From NCBI GenBank assembly GCA_900095095.1, contig FMBT01000297.1, positions 186,001 through 250,000 on the forward strand: a stretch of 64,000 nucleotides of DNA. The letters run 5' to 3'. How positions within the stretch are numbered: the stretch's first letter is position 1; the number at the start of each line of letters is the position of its first letter. This stretch comes from Fragilariopsis cylindrus CCMP1102. Lineage: Eukaryota; Bacillariophyta; Bacillariophyceae; Bacillariales; Bacillariaceae. Made by a program: the position numbers and the translations under genes. The notes under the pieces were generated by a model. It was not told the DNA's origin, made no database searches, and was given only the letters and a program-made list of their open reading frames with translations. This document shows positions 1 to 10,075 of the stretch, piece by piece.

Positions 1-1565
1 TGATCATACAAATCATCATAATAATCTAATGCAGCCCTTGCAAATTCAGCATAACAACCATCCTGCAACAAATCAATCATAATATTCATTCTAACTTGTC
101 CGATACGCTTCTCCAGTTTTCGTGTCGCTTTTATCATGTTACTTAGCCATTCTGATAATTTTTGGTCTGTATCAATATTACTACAGGAACCTTCTTTCAT
201 TTTCCTCTCCGGCAAGGCATAATCTTCTCGTAAAACTTCAACCCGTATTTCCTTCGGTATATCCAACTTGAGCACAGCAGATGCAGTTCTCATCTTTCGG
301 TAGAGCCCAACAGGCAAGTTGACACAACCCACATTGGGTCCTTCATCTTCAATGAAAACCCATCGTTCCGGATCAAGACTATTCCATTGCATTGCTACAT
401 CATTTGTATACTGCCGAGGTGTTGGTTGTGCTGCATGCTCATGTCCCACAAATCCATATACTGATCCAGAATGATTGGCCAATCCTTCCAAATCTATAAT
501 TTGTTCACCCAATATGTCTCGTAGGGCGTGGAGGACTTTGGTTTTGCCACTACCTGTTGGACCACCGATTATGGCGATCCTAGGACCTTGATTGAACGTC
601 TTTACCCATTCGGTCTTCCCTTCGGCGGCGTCATTATCTGCTGCTGCTACTGCTGCTGCTACCGTCACATCCGCACGCGTGGGACTTTGATTACGCGCAC
701 GGACTCTTGCAATGGCAGCATCTCGTTGAGCAATTCCAGCACCCGACACGGAAGCGTTTCTCTTTTCTTGTTTTATTCTTTGCTTTTCTGACATATTCCC
801 CATACGATTACGACGCCGCCCATTCGATGCAGAGCCACTGTAACTATCACTGTAACTTGCATTCGCAGGAAGGTAGCAGTAGAGACTATATTGCCAATTG
901 CGAAACGCTTTGTATCCACCTTTTAAAACGTAAACTGTAAGACCAGGGATTCGTGTCTGGACAAGAAAGGCAAGAGCACAACTACGCATACCGCCACGCC
1001 AACAATGTAATAAAAGTGCATCCTTGTCGTCCTCGTCGTTGTCGTCGTCGCCATTGTTATTGTTCTCATTGTTGCCTCTTGCGTTTGCCACAATAGCGGC
1101 AGCTTCCGAAACAAGAGCGTCCAGTTTGGGTCGAACAATTGACATACCCATTACCATAGCTTCCGATCGTCCTGATTTCTTGAATAGGGTACCGACTATA
1201 GCTCGATCTTCGTTTGTAAAGAGAGGCAGATTATTCGCTCCTGGGATATGACCGATTGCGAATTCACCAGGAGAACGAGCATCACATATTGGTATATTAT
1301 ATTTATTTTTACGTTTGCGTTGTGCGATCGTTATGAATTCATGGATGTCTATAATTCGTACGTCGGCTTTCATTTGCTTCGAGAGTATTTCCATTGTTTC
1401 ACCCGTGAGTGGCTCATTGTCACTACTAGCATTACTGCCATTGTTGTCAACGTCTACGCCGCTGCCGCCGCCGCCATCGTTACTATTATCATCGGATGCT
1501 AGTAGGCGAAGAATCTCTTTTGCCGTTAGTTGGAGCACCTCCCCATCGGAGTCTAGATTTTTCAT
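1..1565 (-). CDS. tRNA 2-selenouridine synthase (SelU/MnmH-like), 3' end outside window
   Basis: About 521 codons are visible without a stop; the C-terminus lies beyond base 1. The start is the first ATG after an in-frame TAG 27 bases upstream. Residues about 8-225 form a rhodanese domain with a CDARSPGEF loop (near 94) and the selenium-carrying motif HCWRGGMRS (187-195, Cys188). About 95 low-complexity residues follow. A P-loop, GGPTGSGKT (about 334-342), then leads a kinase-like domain with the family motif DLEGLANHSGS (about 356). Known for the bacterial family: it replaces sulfur with selenium in 2-thiouridine at tRNA position 34, via a geranylated intermediate, using selenophosphate. The Asn/Asp-rich insert and the genomic context mark it as a nuclear gene of this eukaryote rather than bacterial contamination (inference). 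No transit peptide is obvious. Its neighbour on the same strand is the PLOD-type glycosyltransferase. Confidence 0.9.
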   Translation of the reverse strand, partial: MKNLDSDGEVLQLTAKEILRLLASDDNSNDGGGGSGVDVDNNGSNASSDNEPLTGETMEILSKQMKADVRIIDIHEFITIAQRKRKNKYNIPICDARSPGEFAIGHIPGANNLPLFTNEDRAIVGTLFKKSGRSEAMVMGMSIVRPKLDALVSEAAAIVANARGNNENNNNGDDDNDEDDKDALLLHCWRGGMRSCALAFLVQTRIPGLTVYVLKGGYKAFRNWQYSLYCYLPANASYSDSYSGSASNGRRRNRMGNMSEKQRIKQEKRNASVSGAGIAQRDAAIARVRARNQSPTRADVTVAAAVAAADNDAAEGKTEWVKTFNQGPRIAIIGGPTGSGKTKVLHALRDILGEQIIDLEGLANHSGSVYGFVGHEHAAQPTPRQYTNDVAMQWNSLDPERWVFIEDEGPNVGCVNLPVGLYRKMRTASAVLKLDIPKEIRVEVLREDYALPERKMKEGSCSNIDTDQKLSEWLSNMIKATRKLEKRIGQVRMNIMIDLLQDGCYAEFARAALDYYDDLYD

Positions 1566-2509
1566 CCAGCCTGTATTCAACTCAGTTTGCTATAGAATTG
1601 GTTATCCTTGTCTAGTAGAGTAAAGCAGAGTTTCTTGCTTAGGTTGTTCTATGTATTATGTCGTATATACTGAATTTGCTTCGTTATCGTTTGATTGATT
1701 GTGAGTGATGTGTCCTTTTTTCAATTTCTTATTTAGTTTTCGTTTTTTGGTGGATGATGTGTCGGCATCAGAAATGTTTGAAGGAAAATAAAAATTTAGC
1801 GAAATCTAGTTAGATTTTCCTATCCCCCACCAAAAACAGTATCTTGACTTTCTCCATAATTGTACAAAAAGCTACTGAACGAATAAGAAAACTATACGAA
1901 GATCTGCATGTAGCTATAACAAGTAGGTATGTTTGAGCCATATTTCAGACTTGTGGCAACCGAAACGGTAAAATAGTAGAGTTGGTGAGTAGTAATTGTC
2001 AGAATAGGGAGGCAGAAGATGATCAGCTCCCACAGCAACTTAAGTAAATTGAATATAATAATCATTTTATACAAGATACAGCTAATGTAGGAGATGTTGT
2101 AGTAGAGATAGTAGTTAGAGCTCTTCAGGCAAACCTTTTATGTCCCTGATGAATCTCATGCTGATCAAACTGCTGAGAAGGTAGAGGACTGGTACAAATG
2201 ATTGTCCTTTCATTCTATATTAAAAAAACTGCAACCCAAAATATTTGGATAATGGGATATAGTATAGATATACTCTTAATAAGATTAGTTTGTTTACTAC
2301 AGGATTATTTTCGTTGCTCTAGAATTATATACATATATATGTATTATAAAATTATTGACTATTCCTCGTATCGTATGGTGTCGTATCCTGTCTCAGCACC
2401 GTGAAGCATTTGAAGGCGATCGAGTAAAATGTGGAAGGTAGACTCACTCCGCACGCAGACTCAGGCACACGCTCGCATCCAAGAGGGAGAGGTAGGGAGG
2501 GAGGAATTC
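1566..2509. other. intergenic stretch
   Basis: It holds the promoter side of the selenouridine synthase gene and the 3' side of the glycosyltransferase gene, both read leftward. I see no coding signal, RNA gene or repeat in it; the short ORFs have no recognisable composition. Confidence 0.5.
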
Positions 2510-4984
2510 CTATGCGTCTCTATCAGAAGTACGACGACGGAATCTTCCGTAGTTTGTAGCAACACCGTACCCATAATTTTCTGGGCTCCCAGCAACACCA
2601 TATTGGCTATGTTTGATTGTGAGTGAAAGGGAATGGGTGGTGATGAAGTGGGATTAAAAAGGGAGAAGGGGCGAGCATATTTGATGTGAGCTGTTTGTCT
2701 TTTTGTTCTTTGGCTGTCTGGCTCGGCATCCGTGAATGCACGACGTGCTAGGTGACGGCGTGATTGTCTCAAGATTCAACAACAGCTAGGAGAAAGATGA
2801 ACAAAAACAAACTGAATGCACTTACCCATAACCGTAATTGGTTGCTGCACCATATCCATAATTGGTTGTCGCGCCATAACCGTAGTTGGTTGCTGCACCA
2901 TAACCGTAGTTGGTTGCTGCAACACCATATTGTCTGTTTGTGTGTGATATTCGGTCGATATAAGCGAAAGAGAAGAAGCGTAAAGTAGTAGGGATGGTGT
3001 GAGATGCTGTACGATCTTGTATTATACGTGTGGATAAGAAAGTTCGACGATACTATATCTATTAGCCACAAACATTCTATCAATAAACACAGCCACTCAA
3101 AAACAGGAAGAACGCAACAGCGGTAGCGGTGATGACGTCTACGACGACGACCGACACTTCAATAGCTATATCCAACAGGTCTATTGAATACCGGGCTGTA
3201 GATTTGATGTGCCTCGCCTGGCTTCCGTTGATATGCCTCTCTAAATTCCGAGAAAGCCATAACAAAAAATGAATGCACTTACCCATAAACACCGCCGTAG
3301 TTGGTTGATACACAATAATTGGTGCAAATATCGGTACAACTTGAATTATCAGACCAAATCTCAGCCTCCTCGAAATCCAAGGTAAAAGATTCAGCCGTTC
3401 TCAGTTCGTCTTCTATGTTGTCGTCATCCTTCTCGTCCTTTGGCATTGAAATTCCTTTGTCATTTTTTGTTCCTTCTCGTCCTTATTTTTTGGTTCCTTC
3501 TCGTCCATTGACAAGTTGTCGTCATCCTTCTCGTCCTTTGGCATTGAAATCTCTTCGTCATTTTTTGGTTCCTTCTCGTCCTTATTTTTTGGTTCCTTCT
3601 CGTCCATTGACATGTTGTCGTCATCCTTCTCGTCCTTTGGCATTGAAATCTCTTCGTCATTTTTTGGTTCCTTCCCGTCCTTAGTTTTTGGTTCCTTCTC
3701 GCCCTTTGACATTCCGATTACCGAAAAGGTTCTTGGAAGAACTTGCTTGTTCTTTGAATGCTTACCCTTAAAAGGGCCTCTACCTCTCACGCCACCTAAT
3801 CGACGACCACGACGACTTCCATCAACAACAGATTCTTTCTCTGTCTCTGGAAGTGTACATTCACATCCACACTCTGCAACATCATCAGCGATGGAACCAT
3901 AGTTACCGTACGCACCGTAGTTCTCATCAAGCTTTCGTTGACGATGATGAGCACCAAAGTCAAATCCTTCTCTTTTCAAGGTACGTGGGTTACCGTGAGG
4001 ACTTTCTTGGAGATACCGTTGTTGACTTGTTCCTCCTAACTCTTCAATGAGAACATCAAGACAACCATAAAACTTTCCAGGTGTATGAATAATTAATGGT
4101 TGAGCTTTCGTTTCGGAATGAACCAAGAAGGATTGCTTGGGATCATTCTTCTCGTCATCTTCTTTTTCAAAAACACAACCATCAATCAAACCTTTTGGCC
4201 ATTGATTGTTACCAAACATTTGTTGGTCGTAATCAAGAACGATCATTTCAGGAAATTGATACATTAGACCAGATAATACAGCCTGATCATCTTCCTTTGG
4301 ATCGATATCTAGTACGTCAACTAATTTCATTAAATCTGCTGGATAACCTGCCATAAGACCAGCATTTAGATATACATCACCAACCGCGTCGACATTACGT
4401 GGAATACCTGTTTTATTGAATGCACGTTCACGATGAAAGTCAACCCATGCATAAATGTTTTCATTTTGATTCCAATGACAACCATCCATACCAGATGAAC
4501 ATGCACGTTTGGTGCGTTTCTTTGTAATTGGATCAAAGTATTCACTTGGATGGGCATGTGTCATAGCAGAAACACAACATTGACCTTCAGCAGACATAAC
4601 AACAGCACCAGGATCATTGACAGTAAGTTTCCTGTATGTATCAATAAACCGATCGATTGCCATCTTTGCAGCTTCTTCATTTTCTGGTACATTCAATGCA
4701 ACATCACGTGCATCGGCAACGACAACCAATTTATTTGGATTAACAACATCTAATATAGATCGTAATGTTTGATACTTGTCACCAAATCCTTCATAGGAAA
4801 GACCACCACCATAAACCGTTGTTGGTAAATCAGCAAATGTACTTCGTTCCTTAAAGAATGATAAAGGAGACATAGGATCATATTCAAGGGATTCATCAGT
4901 TTCATACATCAAAATATGAATATCATCACGATGAGGTGCTGCTGCGACAGTTGTAGCTAATAATAATAAACTTGAGATCTTCAT
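2510..4984 (-). CDS. Secreted PLOD-type glycosyltransferase with NYG-rich tail (copy A), frameshifted
   Basis: Three exons: 4984-3283, 2933-2826 and 2606-2510 (stop TAG). Both introns are GT-AG, phase 2, and begin GTAAGTGCATTCA. A signal peptide (MKISSLLLLATTVAAA) leads a domain like the glycosyltransferase domain of lysyl hydroxylases (LH3/PLOD): metal-binding DARD (cf. DxxD in LH3), DVYLNAGLMAGYP, EDDQAVLSGLM and IIHTPGKF, over about residues 20-320. Then come a GRRGRRLGG basic site, a KNDEEISMPKDEKDDDN repeat of 33 codons, and a tail of NYGYG units ending in RFRRRTSDRDA. One repeat is 98 instead of 99 bp (a G is missing near 3469), so the literal exon 1 frame stops at 3413. With one base restored, exon 1 runs open into the tail and all splice phases agree. 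It is therefore either a sequencing error in a repeat or a real frameshift. Likely role (inference): sugar transfer in the secretory route, or a wall protein. Confidence 0.8.
3419..3715 (-). repeat. 99-bp coding tandem repeat with one 98-bp unit
   Basis: Three units encode Lys/Glu/Asp-rich peptide with PKDEKDDDN and KEPKNKDEKEPK. The spacing of the recurring cgtcctttgg is 99 then 98 bases (3631, 3532, 3434). The short unit has lost one G after a T run, which shifts the reading frame of the glycosyltransferase gene. Confidence 0.85.
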
Positions 4985-5556
4985 TGTTCTATTTTATTAT
5001 GGTTTAAAATAATCGAGTCTTTACCTTGTACCTTGTACCTTGGTTAGTAGGTTGAATGGAAAATAAAAGTTTTGATCGAGTAGATAATGAGATGTAATGA
5101 ATGTTCTTTTCAAAATACATAGTAGTACAGTAGCCAATAAAAGGAGAAGGAAAGTATCGCGGACTGAAATTTTTCGCGTTCTTATTAGTAGCGATCGAAA
5201 AGATGCAATTTTAAATTGTGTATTCAGCGACGGTTCCATCATCTCTCACAAAAATAACGGCTTCCATTAAAAATAATGAGTAGATATTACAACGTGCGGC
5301 TTATGTAGCTATTTATAGCAATAATAACTATGTAAAATACCAAAATACCACATTATTCCACAGGCACGAATGAGAACGTGTGGCGCAATTACGATCGACC
5401 AAAATGATTAAACAGCATACAGTACACTAACAATTGGCAAGAAAGCACGCAATTATTTTGTACAGCAATAAATAATGACATCATTATCTATAAACGCTTA
5501 GCTTGGAATCGCCTTTAGTTGGGTATATACTTTGGTTTAGCCGGTTGAATTAAAGC
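4985..5556. promoter_or_regulatory. Divergent intergenic region
   Basis: This 572-bp spacer separates the leftward glycosyltransferase from the rightward Aven-like gene, so it must hold both promoters. No conserved box, repeat or coding signal was recognised. Confidence 0.4.
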
Positions 5557-6549
5557 ATGGGTCGCTCACAAGTCGCATACAATCGAACTAAAGGTCGGAA
5601 CAGTAATCGTACCGGTAGAGGAGGCGGAGGAGGAGGTAGAGATGGTGGGCGTGGTGGAAATGGAACGACCAATTCCAATTCAGTGACTACTGCTGCTGCT
5701 GCTAATACAAGTAATAAGAATAATAGTGGCGGCAATGATAATTGGAAGGCACGTCGGCGACGAGAACAACAGGAAGAAGGATCTTCAAATAATCATCTCG
5801 ATACGGACGACAACGATAACGTCAACAATAAAGATAATAATAATAATGATTATGATTATGAAAATGAATACGCTGAATTATTACTTGCTGGTCGTGATAC
5901 ATCATATCTTTCTATCAGTGCCAACAATAGAAACGACCAAGATGAAGAAGGAGAAGAAAACAATAATAATAATAATAATATTCCATCGATACTTATAGGT
6001 ACTATTTGTATACCAAGTATGGAAGCTGCTTTAAAATCAATATCAATTTCTAAACGACTTCGTATACCATCACATATAGCGGCATTAACATTTCCCGCAC
6101 AACACGTAGTAAATCAAAATCGACAAGAGGAGGATGAGGAGGAGGAGAAACATGATGAGGGATTGACAGCCTCATCAGACATAACACCAACACCAACACC
6201 AACAGAAGCAACAGAAATAATGAAACCAACGCAATCACAATCGAAAGAAGAATCATTAATATCTACCGGCGGTATCAATAATAACAAACAAAACAACGAT
6301 GATGAGGAGGAGGAGGAGGAGGATCATTTAGAAGACTGGTTAGACGATGAAGTAGCTTGTACTACGGGAAAATCGTCTTCGTCGCTGCAACAGCAACAAC
6401 AGAAAATTGTCGAAAGTGAAAGCAATAGCAATAGCAAAAGGAAGGATCAAGAAATCACTACTACTCCTACTACCGCCGATGACAGAGAAGAAGAGGAAGA
6501 AGACGACGATGATGATAATTTAGATGATTGGTTAGATAGTGTGATATAA
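5557..6549 (+). CDS. Aven-like RG-rich acidic protein
   Basis: 330 residues in a single exon. The N-terminus is Arg/Gly-rich (RTGRGGGGGGRDGGRGG, about 20-36), followed by Asn/Asp-rich linkers. A short ordered patch, EYAELLLAGRDTSYLSISANN (about 104-124), precedes SMEAALKSISISKRLRIPSHI (about 152-172). Two acidic LEDWLD/LDDWLD motifs follow, and the protein ends in LDDWLDSVI. Known: metazoan Aven (apoptosis and ATM-linked, RGG-containing) has an RG-rich N-terminus and ends in LEDWLDSMI. The match of both ends and of the middle patch suggests the same family, but the conserved part is small and much of the rest is low complexity. It lies tail to tail with the methyltransferase-like gene (117 bp). 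Confidence 0.5.
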   Translation: MGRSQVAYNRTKGRNSNRTGRGGGGGGRDGGRGGNGTTNSNSVTTAAAANTSNKNNSGGNDNWKARRRREQQEEGSSNNHLDTDDNDNVNNKDNNNNDYDYENEYAELLLAGRDTSYLSISANNRNDQDEEGEENNNNNNNIPSILIGTICIPSMEAALKSISISKRLRIPSHIAALTFPAQHVVNQNRQEEDEEEEKHDEGLTASSDITPTPTPTEATEIMKPTQSQSKEESLISTGGINNNKQNNDDEEEEEEDHLEDWLDDEVACTTGKSSSSLQQQQQKIVESESNSNSKRKDQEITTTPTTADDREEEEEDDDDDNLDDWLDSVI

Positions 6550-6666
6550 TATGATATAGTGTAATATAATATAAATAAAGATGGGAACTTTAAGAAGAAT
6601 TATTCTTTGTTGTTCATATATATATATCTTATTTTGATTTTATTCAGCTGTCACTATCTACTATAT

Positions 6667-7614
6667 TTAATATCCCATATCAATTAATTTACTATATAAT
6701 GATCTTGATTTCACAATAACAAGGTTTGGTTTCCAACATTTTAATACACGATCTAAACATTGTATAACTGCATTCAATTCACGATTACCATTAATATCAA
6801 TAGCAACAACTAATCTACTACCATGATTATTCTCATTCTCATTCTCATTCTCATCCTCATCCTCGTTATTATCTTGCTGTTGTAATAATTGATATTGAAT
6901 TAATATATCTTCCATTTCTTGTACTGTAATTTCTAATACATCAATTTCTAAAAATTGATCAGTAGGATAATTGCTTTGTGCAACATCAATCGATGTTTTT
7001 GATTTATCAATCCCTAATTTATTTTTACAAATAACATTCCCAGAAGTAAACCCAAAATCACAACCAATTTCAATAAAATAATCATTGTCTTGATTTGTAT
7101 GTATCCAACATAATTTACGATATATATCAGTTTCAGGTGACACAATAATTTGATTCTCATCTTGTAGTATTGGTAATAAATATTCTTTACGAATTTTATA
7201 GGTGGATCCTGATTTTGGATATTTGATCATAATCCGATCTGACAACGACTCTGAATCATTATTATTGTTTTGTACGACTGTTACTGTATCCTTAGAAAGT
7301 TGTGTTTTTCTTCCATCTTTTCCTTTCGATAATAAAAATCGACATGGTGACGTGGGTAATAATTTTTTTATATTAGATTCGGATTGAAGTTTTGATGTTA
7401 ATTTCTCATGACGATGATACGTGTACTTGTACTTGTTATTGTTTTTCTTTTTGCCATCATGATCATGATCATGATCATCACCGTCTTCATGGTCGTTCTC
7501 CGTTGTAATATTCGGTAGCGTTATCGTTTCAGTTGGTTCAGTCGTCGCTGCTGTTGCTGCTGCCGTCGTTGGCGCAGTGCAAAATCGCATCGTTTTCGTT
7601 GTCGTTGTCGTCAT
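6667..7614 (-). CDS. SAM-dependent methyltransferase-like protein
   Basis: About 315 residues from the first ATG of the frame; a longer reading is possible only from a GTG at 7749. The first 90 residues are Thr- and Asn/Asp/His-rich linker. The C-terminal half has a Rossmann-type motif I, YFIEIGCDFGFTSG, preceded by IYRKLCWIHTNQDN. LGIDKSKTSIDVAQ and FLEIDVLE match motifs II and III, and RLVVAIDINGNREL and KPNLVIVKSRSLY match later strands. These fit a class I methyltransferase fold, and the substrate is unknown. It is divergent from the ABC-F gene, with a perfect palindrome in the shared promoter. Confidence 0.55.
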   Translation of the reverse strand: MTTTTTKTMRFCTAPTTAAATAATTEPTETITLPNITTENDHEDGDDHDHDHDGKKKNNNKYKYTYHRHEKLTSKLQSESNIKKLLPTSPCRFLLSKGKDGRKTQLSKDTVTVVQNNNNDSESLSDRIMIKYPKSGSTYKIRKEYLLPILQDENQIIVSPETDIYRKLCWIHTNQDNDYFIEIGCDFGFTSGNVICKNKLGIDKSKTSIDVAQSNYPTDQFLEIDVLEITVQEMEDILIQYQLLQQQDNNEDEDENENENENNHGSRLVVAIDINGNRELNAVIQCLDRVLKCWKPNLVIVKSRSLYSKLIDMGY

Positions 7615-7840
7615 CGTCGAATAATTAATTTTATTATTTTGTCGTTTGAAAAATCTTTGATGTGTCGACGACGAGAAAAGCAAAGAAAATGAATCTGCTC
7701 GTGGTTTTTTTGGCTCGTCCAACCTTCCATCAGACGAAGCGAAGCGCACACAACCAATGAATGAAACAGAAAACGCGCGCCCAAATGGTTATGGTGCATG
7801 CATTTTTTTCAAATTTCTAATACTGGTACACAAATAAAAT

Positions 7841-7882
7841 CGCGTCATCCATCATACGATGGATGATATGATGGATGACGCG
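7841..7882. promoter_or_regulatory. 15-bp-arm inverted repeat in a divergent promoter
   Basis: Arms CGCGTCATCCATCAT (7841-7855) and ATGATGGATGACGCG (7868-7882) are perfect reverse complements around a 12-base spacer that itself contains another GATGGATGAT. It lies between the methyltransferase-like gene (ATG 7614, minus) and the ABC-F gene (ATG 7989, plus). It may be a dimeric factor site or a cruciform-forming hairpin; function is inferred from position only. Confidence 0.6.
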
Positions 7883-7988
7883 AATGAATGAATATCTCTG
7901 AATTCTCTATTATTTTTACTATTATTACTGTCGTCTTTTCTGCATTAGAGCACAATATTCAACGTCGATAGAATAATAAGAAAGAGCT

Positions 7989-10075
7989 ATGACGAAAATG
8001 GCATCATCATGTTGTATGGCGCGAGTTTCATTCGTGTTATTCCTAGTAGGAGCAATCGGAGACGTAACAGGTTTTAGTACCATTCACAGTAACAATAATC
8101 GAATTATTGGAACTAGTCTTTCAGCGGCACCGAGATTGAATTCTGTTACAAATGTCAAAAAGAGGAAGAAAAATGTAGTAGACGATGAAGATGAAGATGG
8201 TGAAACAAAAAAAATACCCACTGGTCTGCCACCTGCATTAATGATCGAAGGCCTTACATGTAGTCATGATGGTGGTACCGTGTTCCAACTGAAGGACGTT
8301 AGTTATATATTACCAAGAACACGAAAAATTGGTTTGGTGGGTAGAAATGGTTGTGGTAAATCAACATTAATGAATATTCTCGCTGAAACCTGTTGTAAAG
8401 ACTACGATATAGATGACCGTGAACCAACTATATATACTGGAACGGTAGAAGTTCCTCGGGATGTCAGTGTTGCCTTTGTCGAACAGGAACCGTTATCACC
8501 CTCGGATGTTACGGTAGGTGATGCACTACTTGGTATCCAGAGTAATAGTCAAAACAATGGAGGGAATTCCAATTCTAATTCGGTGTATCAAATTGTTCGA
8601 AACTACGGTCAGGTCTGTAATGCGCTTGAGTTTGATGATGATGCATTCAATAAGGCTTCAGCTGCCATGGATGCTGCCGATGGATGGAATGTCCTCACCA
8701 AAGCAGACGAGATTTCGATGCGATTACAATTGGACGATCTCAAGGACCAATCATTATCAAAACTAAGTGGTGGTGAACGTAAGCGGGTTGCTATTGGAGC
8801 TGCACTAGTTCAAAGTCCGGACGTCCTTCTTTTGGATGAACCAACAAATCATCTCGATTTAAAGGCGATTCGTCTTCTATCAGATGTTATAGCAGATGAA
8901 AAGAAAATGACTGTCCTTTGCATTACACATGATCGTTCATTTTTGAATGAAGTTTGTGATCGTATTGTCGAGTTAGATGCTGGGTCTATTTATGGATATG
9001 AAGGAAATTATGGTGATTTCCTAATTGGGAAAGAGGCAAGATATGCCAACGAAGACAAGGTTATGTCGTCCAGGAAGAAAAAATTAACACGTGAGTTGGC
9101 ATGGATGAGAAAACAACCCTCCGGAAGACAGTCGAAATCCAAAGCACGACAGGAAGCATTTCACAAACTAAGTGCAATGACCAAACCTCGACGTGCTGAT
9201 ACTAAAATAGTCCTTGAAAATGACGACCGTCGTTTGGGTACCAATATCTTGAAGATGGAGAACGTTTCACTGAAGTTTGGTGATCGCGTTATGCTAGATG
9301 ACTTCTCGTACGATTTCAACGCGGGTGATACTATCGGTATTGTTGGTGGGAACGGTGTTGGAAAATCGACATTTATTAAAATGGCGTGCGGTAGACAAGA
9401 GCCAGATAGTGGAAAGATTACACCAGGTGAAACAGTCTCATTTGGTGTATATGATCAGATGGGTATACCACTGGATGACAACTGCAGTGTTATGGATTTT
9501 GTCAAACAGCGAGTACTTGCTCGTGACGGATCCACCATGGCCGAGGCACCTTCAGAAGTCCAGAAATTGCTGAAACAATTCCAGTTTCCAAAAGAGCGAT
9601 GGGTTGAAAGGATTATCAGATTGTCAGGTGGAGAACGAAGACGATTACAATTACTGTCGGTACTAACACAAAGGCCAAATTTCCTTATTCTTGACGAGCC
9701 GGTAAGTTTTTAAGTTTCATTTGACGACGACGATCTGAATGTTTTGAATTGGTGTACGAGTAGTCTCTCTGCTTTGATGTACCATACCCTAACCTGCACG
9801 AGTAATATATCAATTCGTCTTTTTCACCCACAACAAAAATGCATTCTGTTATAATTCTCCAGACAAATGACGTAGATCTTGACACTCTCGCAGCGTTAGA
9901 GGAATACCTGGCCGAGTTCAATGGCGTCCTTGTTATTATCAGTCATGATCGTTATTTTGTAGATAAGGTCACCAATCATCTCTTTGTGTTCGAAGGAGAT
10001 GGCGTTGTCAAAGACTATCTTGGTTCCTTAACAGACTATGCAGAATGTCTAGTCGATGACGAGAAAAAGAAATGA
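7989..10075 (+). CDS. ABC-F family ATPase, plastid-targeted type
   Basis: Two exons, 7989-9701 and 9863-10075, joined by a 161-bp GT-AG intron in phase 0 that cuts the second Walker B motif (ILDEP|TNDVDLD). The protein has 641 residues. Residues 1-28 resemble a signal peptide, and FSTIHS follows at the cleavage point. This is the Phe-starting transit peptide of secondary plastids. Two nucleotide-binding domains follow. The first has GLVGRNGCGKS (115-125), LSGGERKR and LLLDEPTNHLDL; the second has GIVGGNGVGKS, LSGGERRR and LILDEP. No membrane domain is present, which defines ABC-F. Known family role: ribosome-associated translation factors (Uup/EttA/ABCF). A plastid ribosome role is inferred. 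Confidence 0.88.

Noticed and set aside
3319-3902. Open frames on the plus strand rich in Ser, Phe and Pro
   Set aside because: They are the antisense of the acidic repeats of glycosyltransferase copy A. The real gene has matching domains and splice phases on the other strand.
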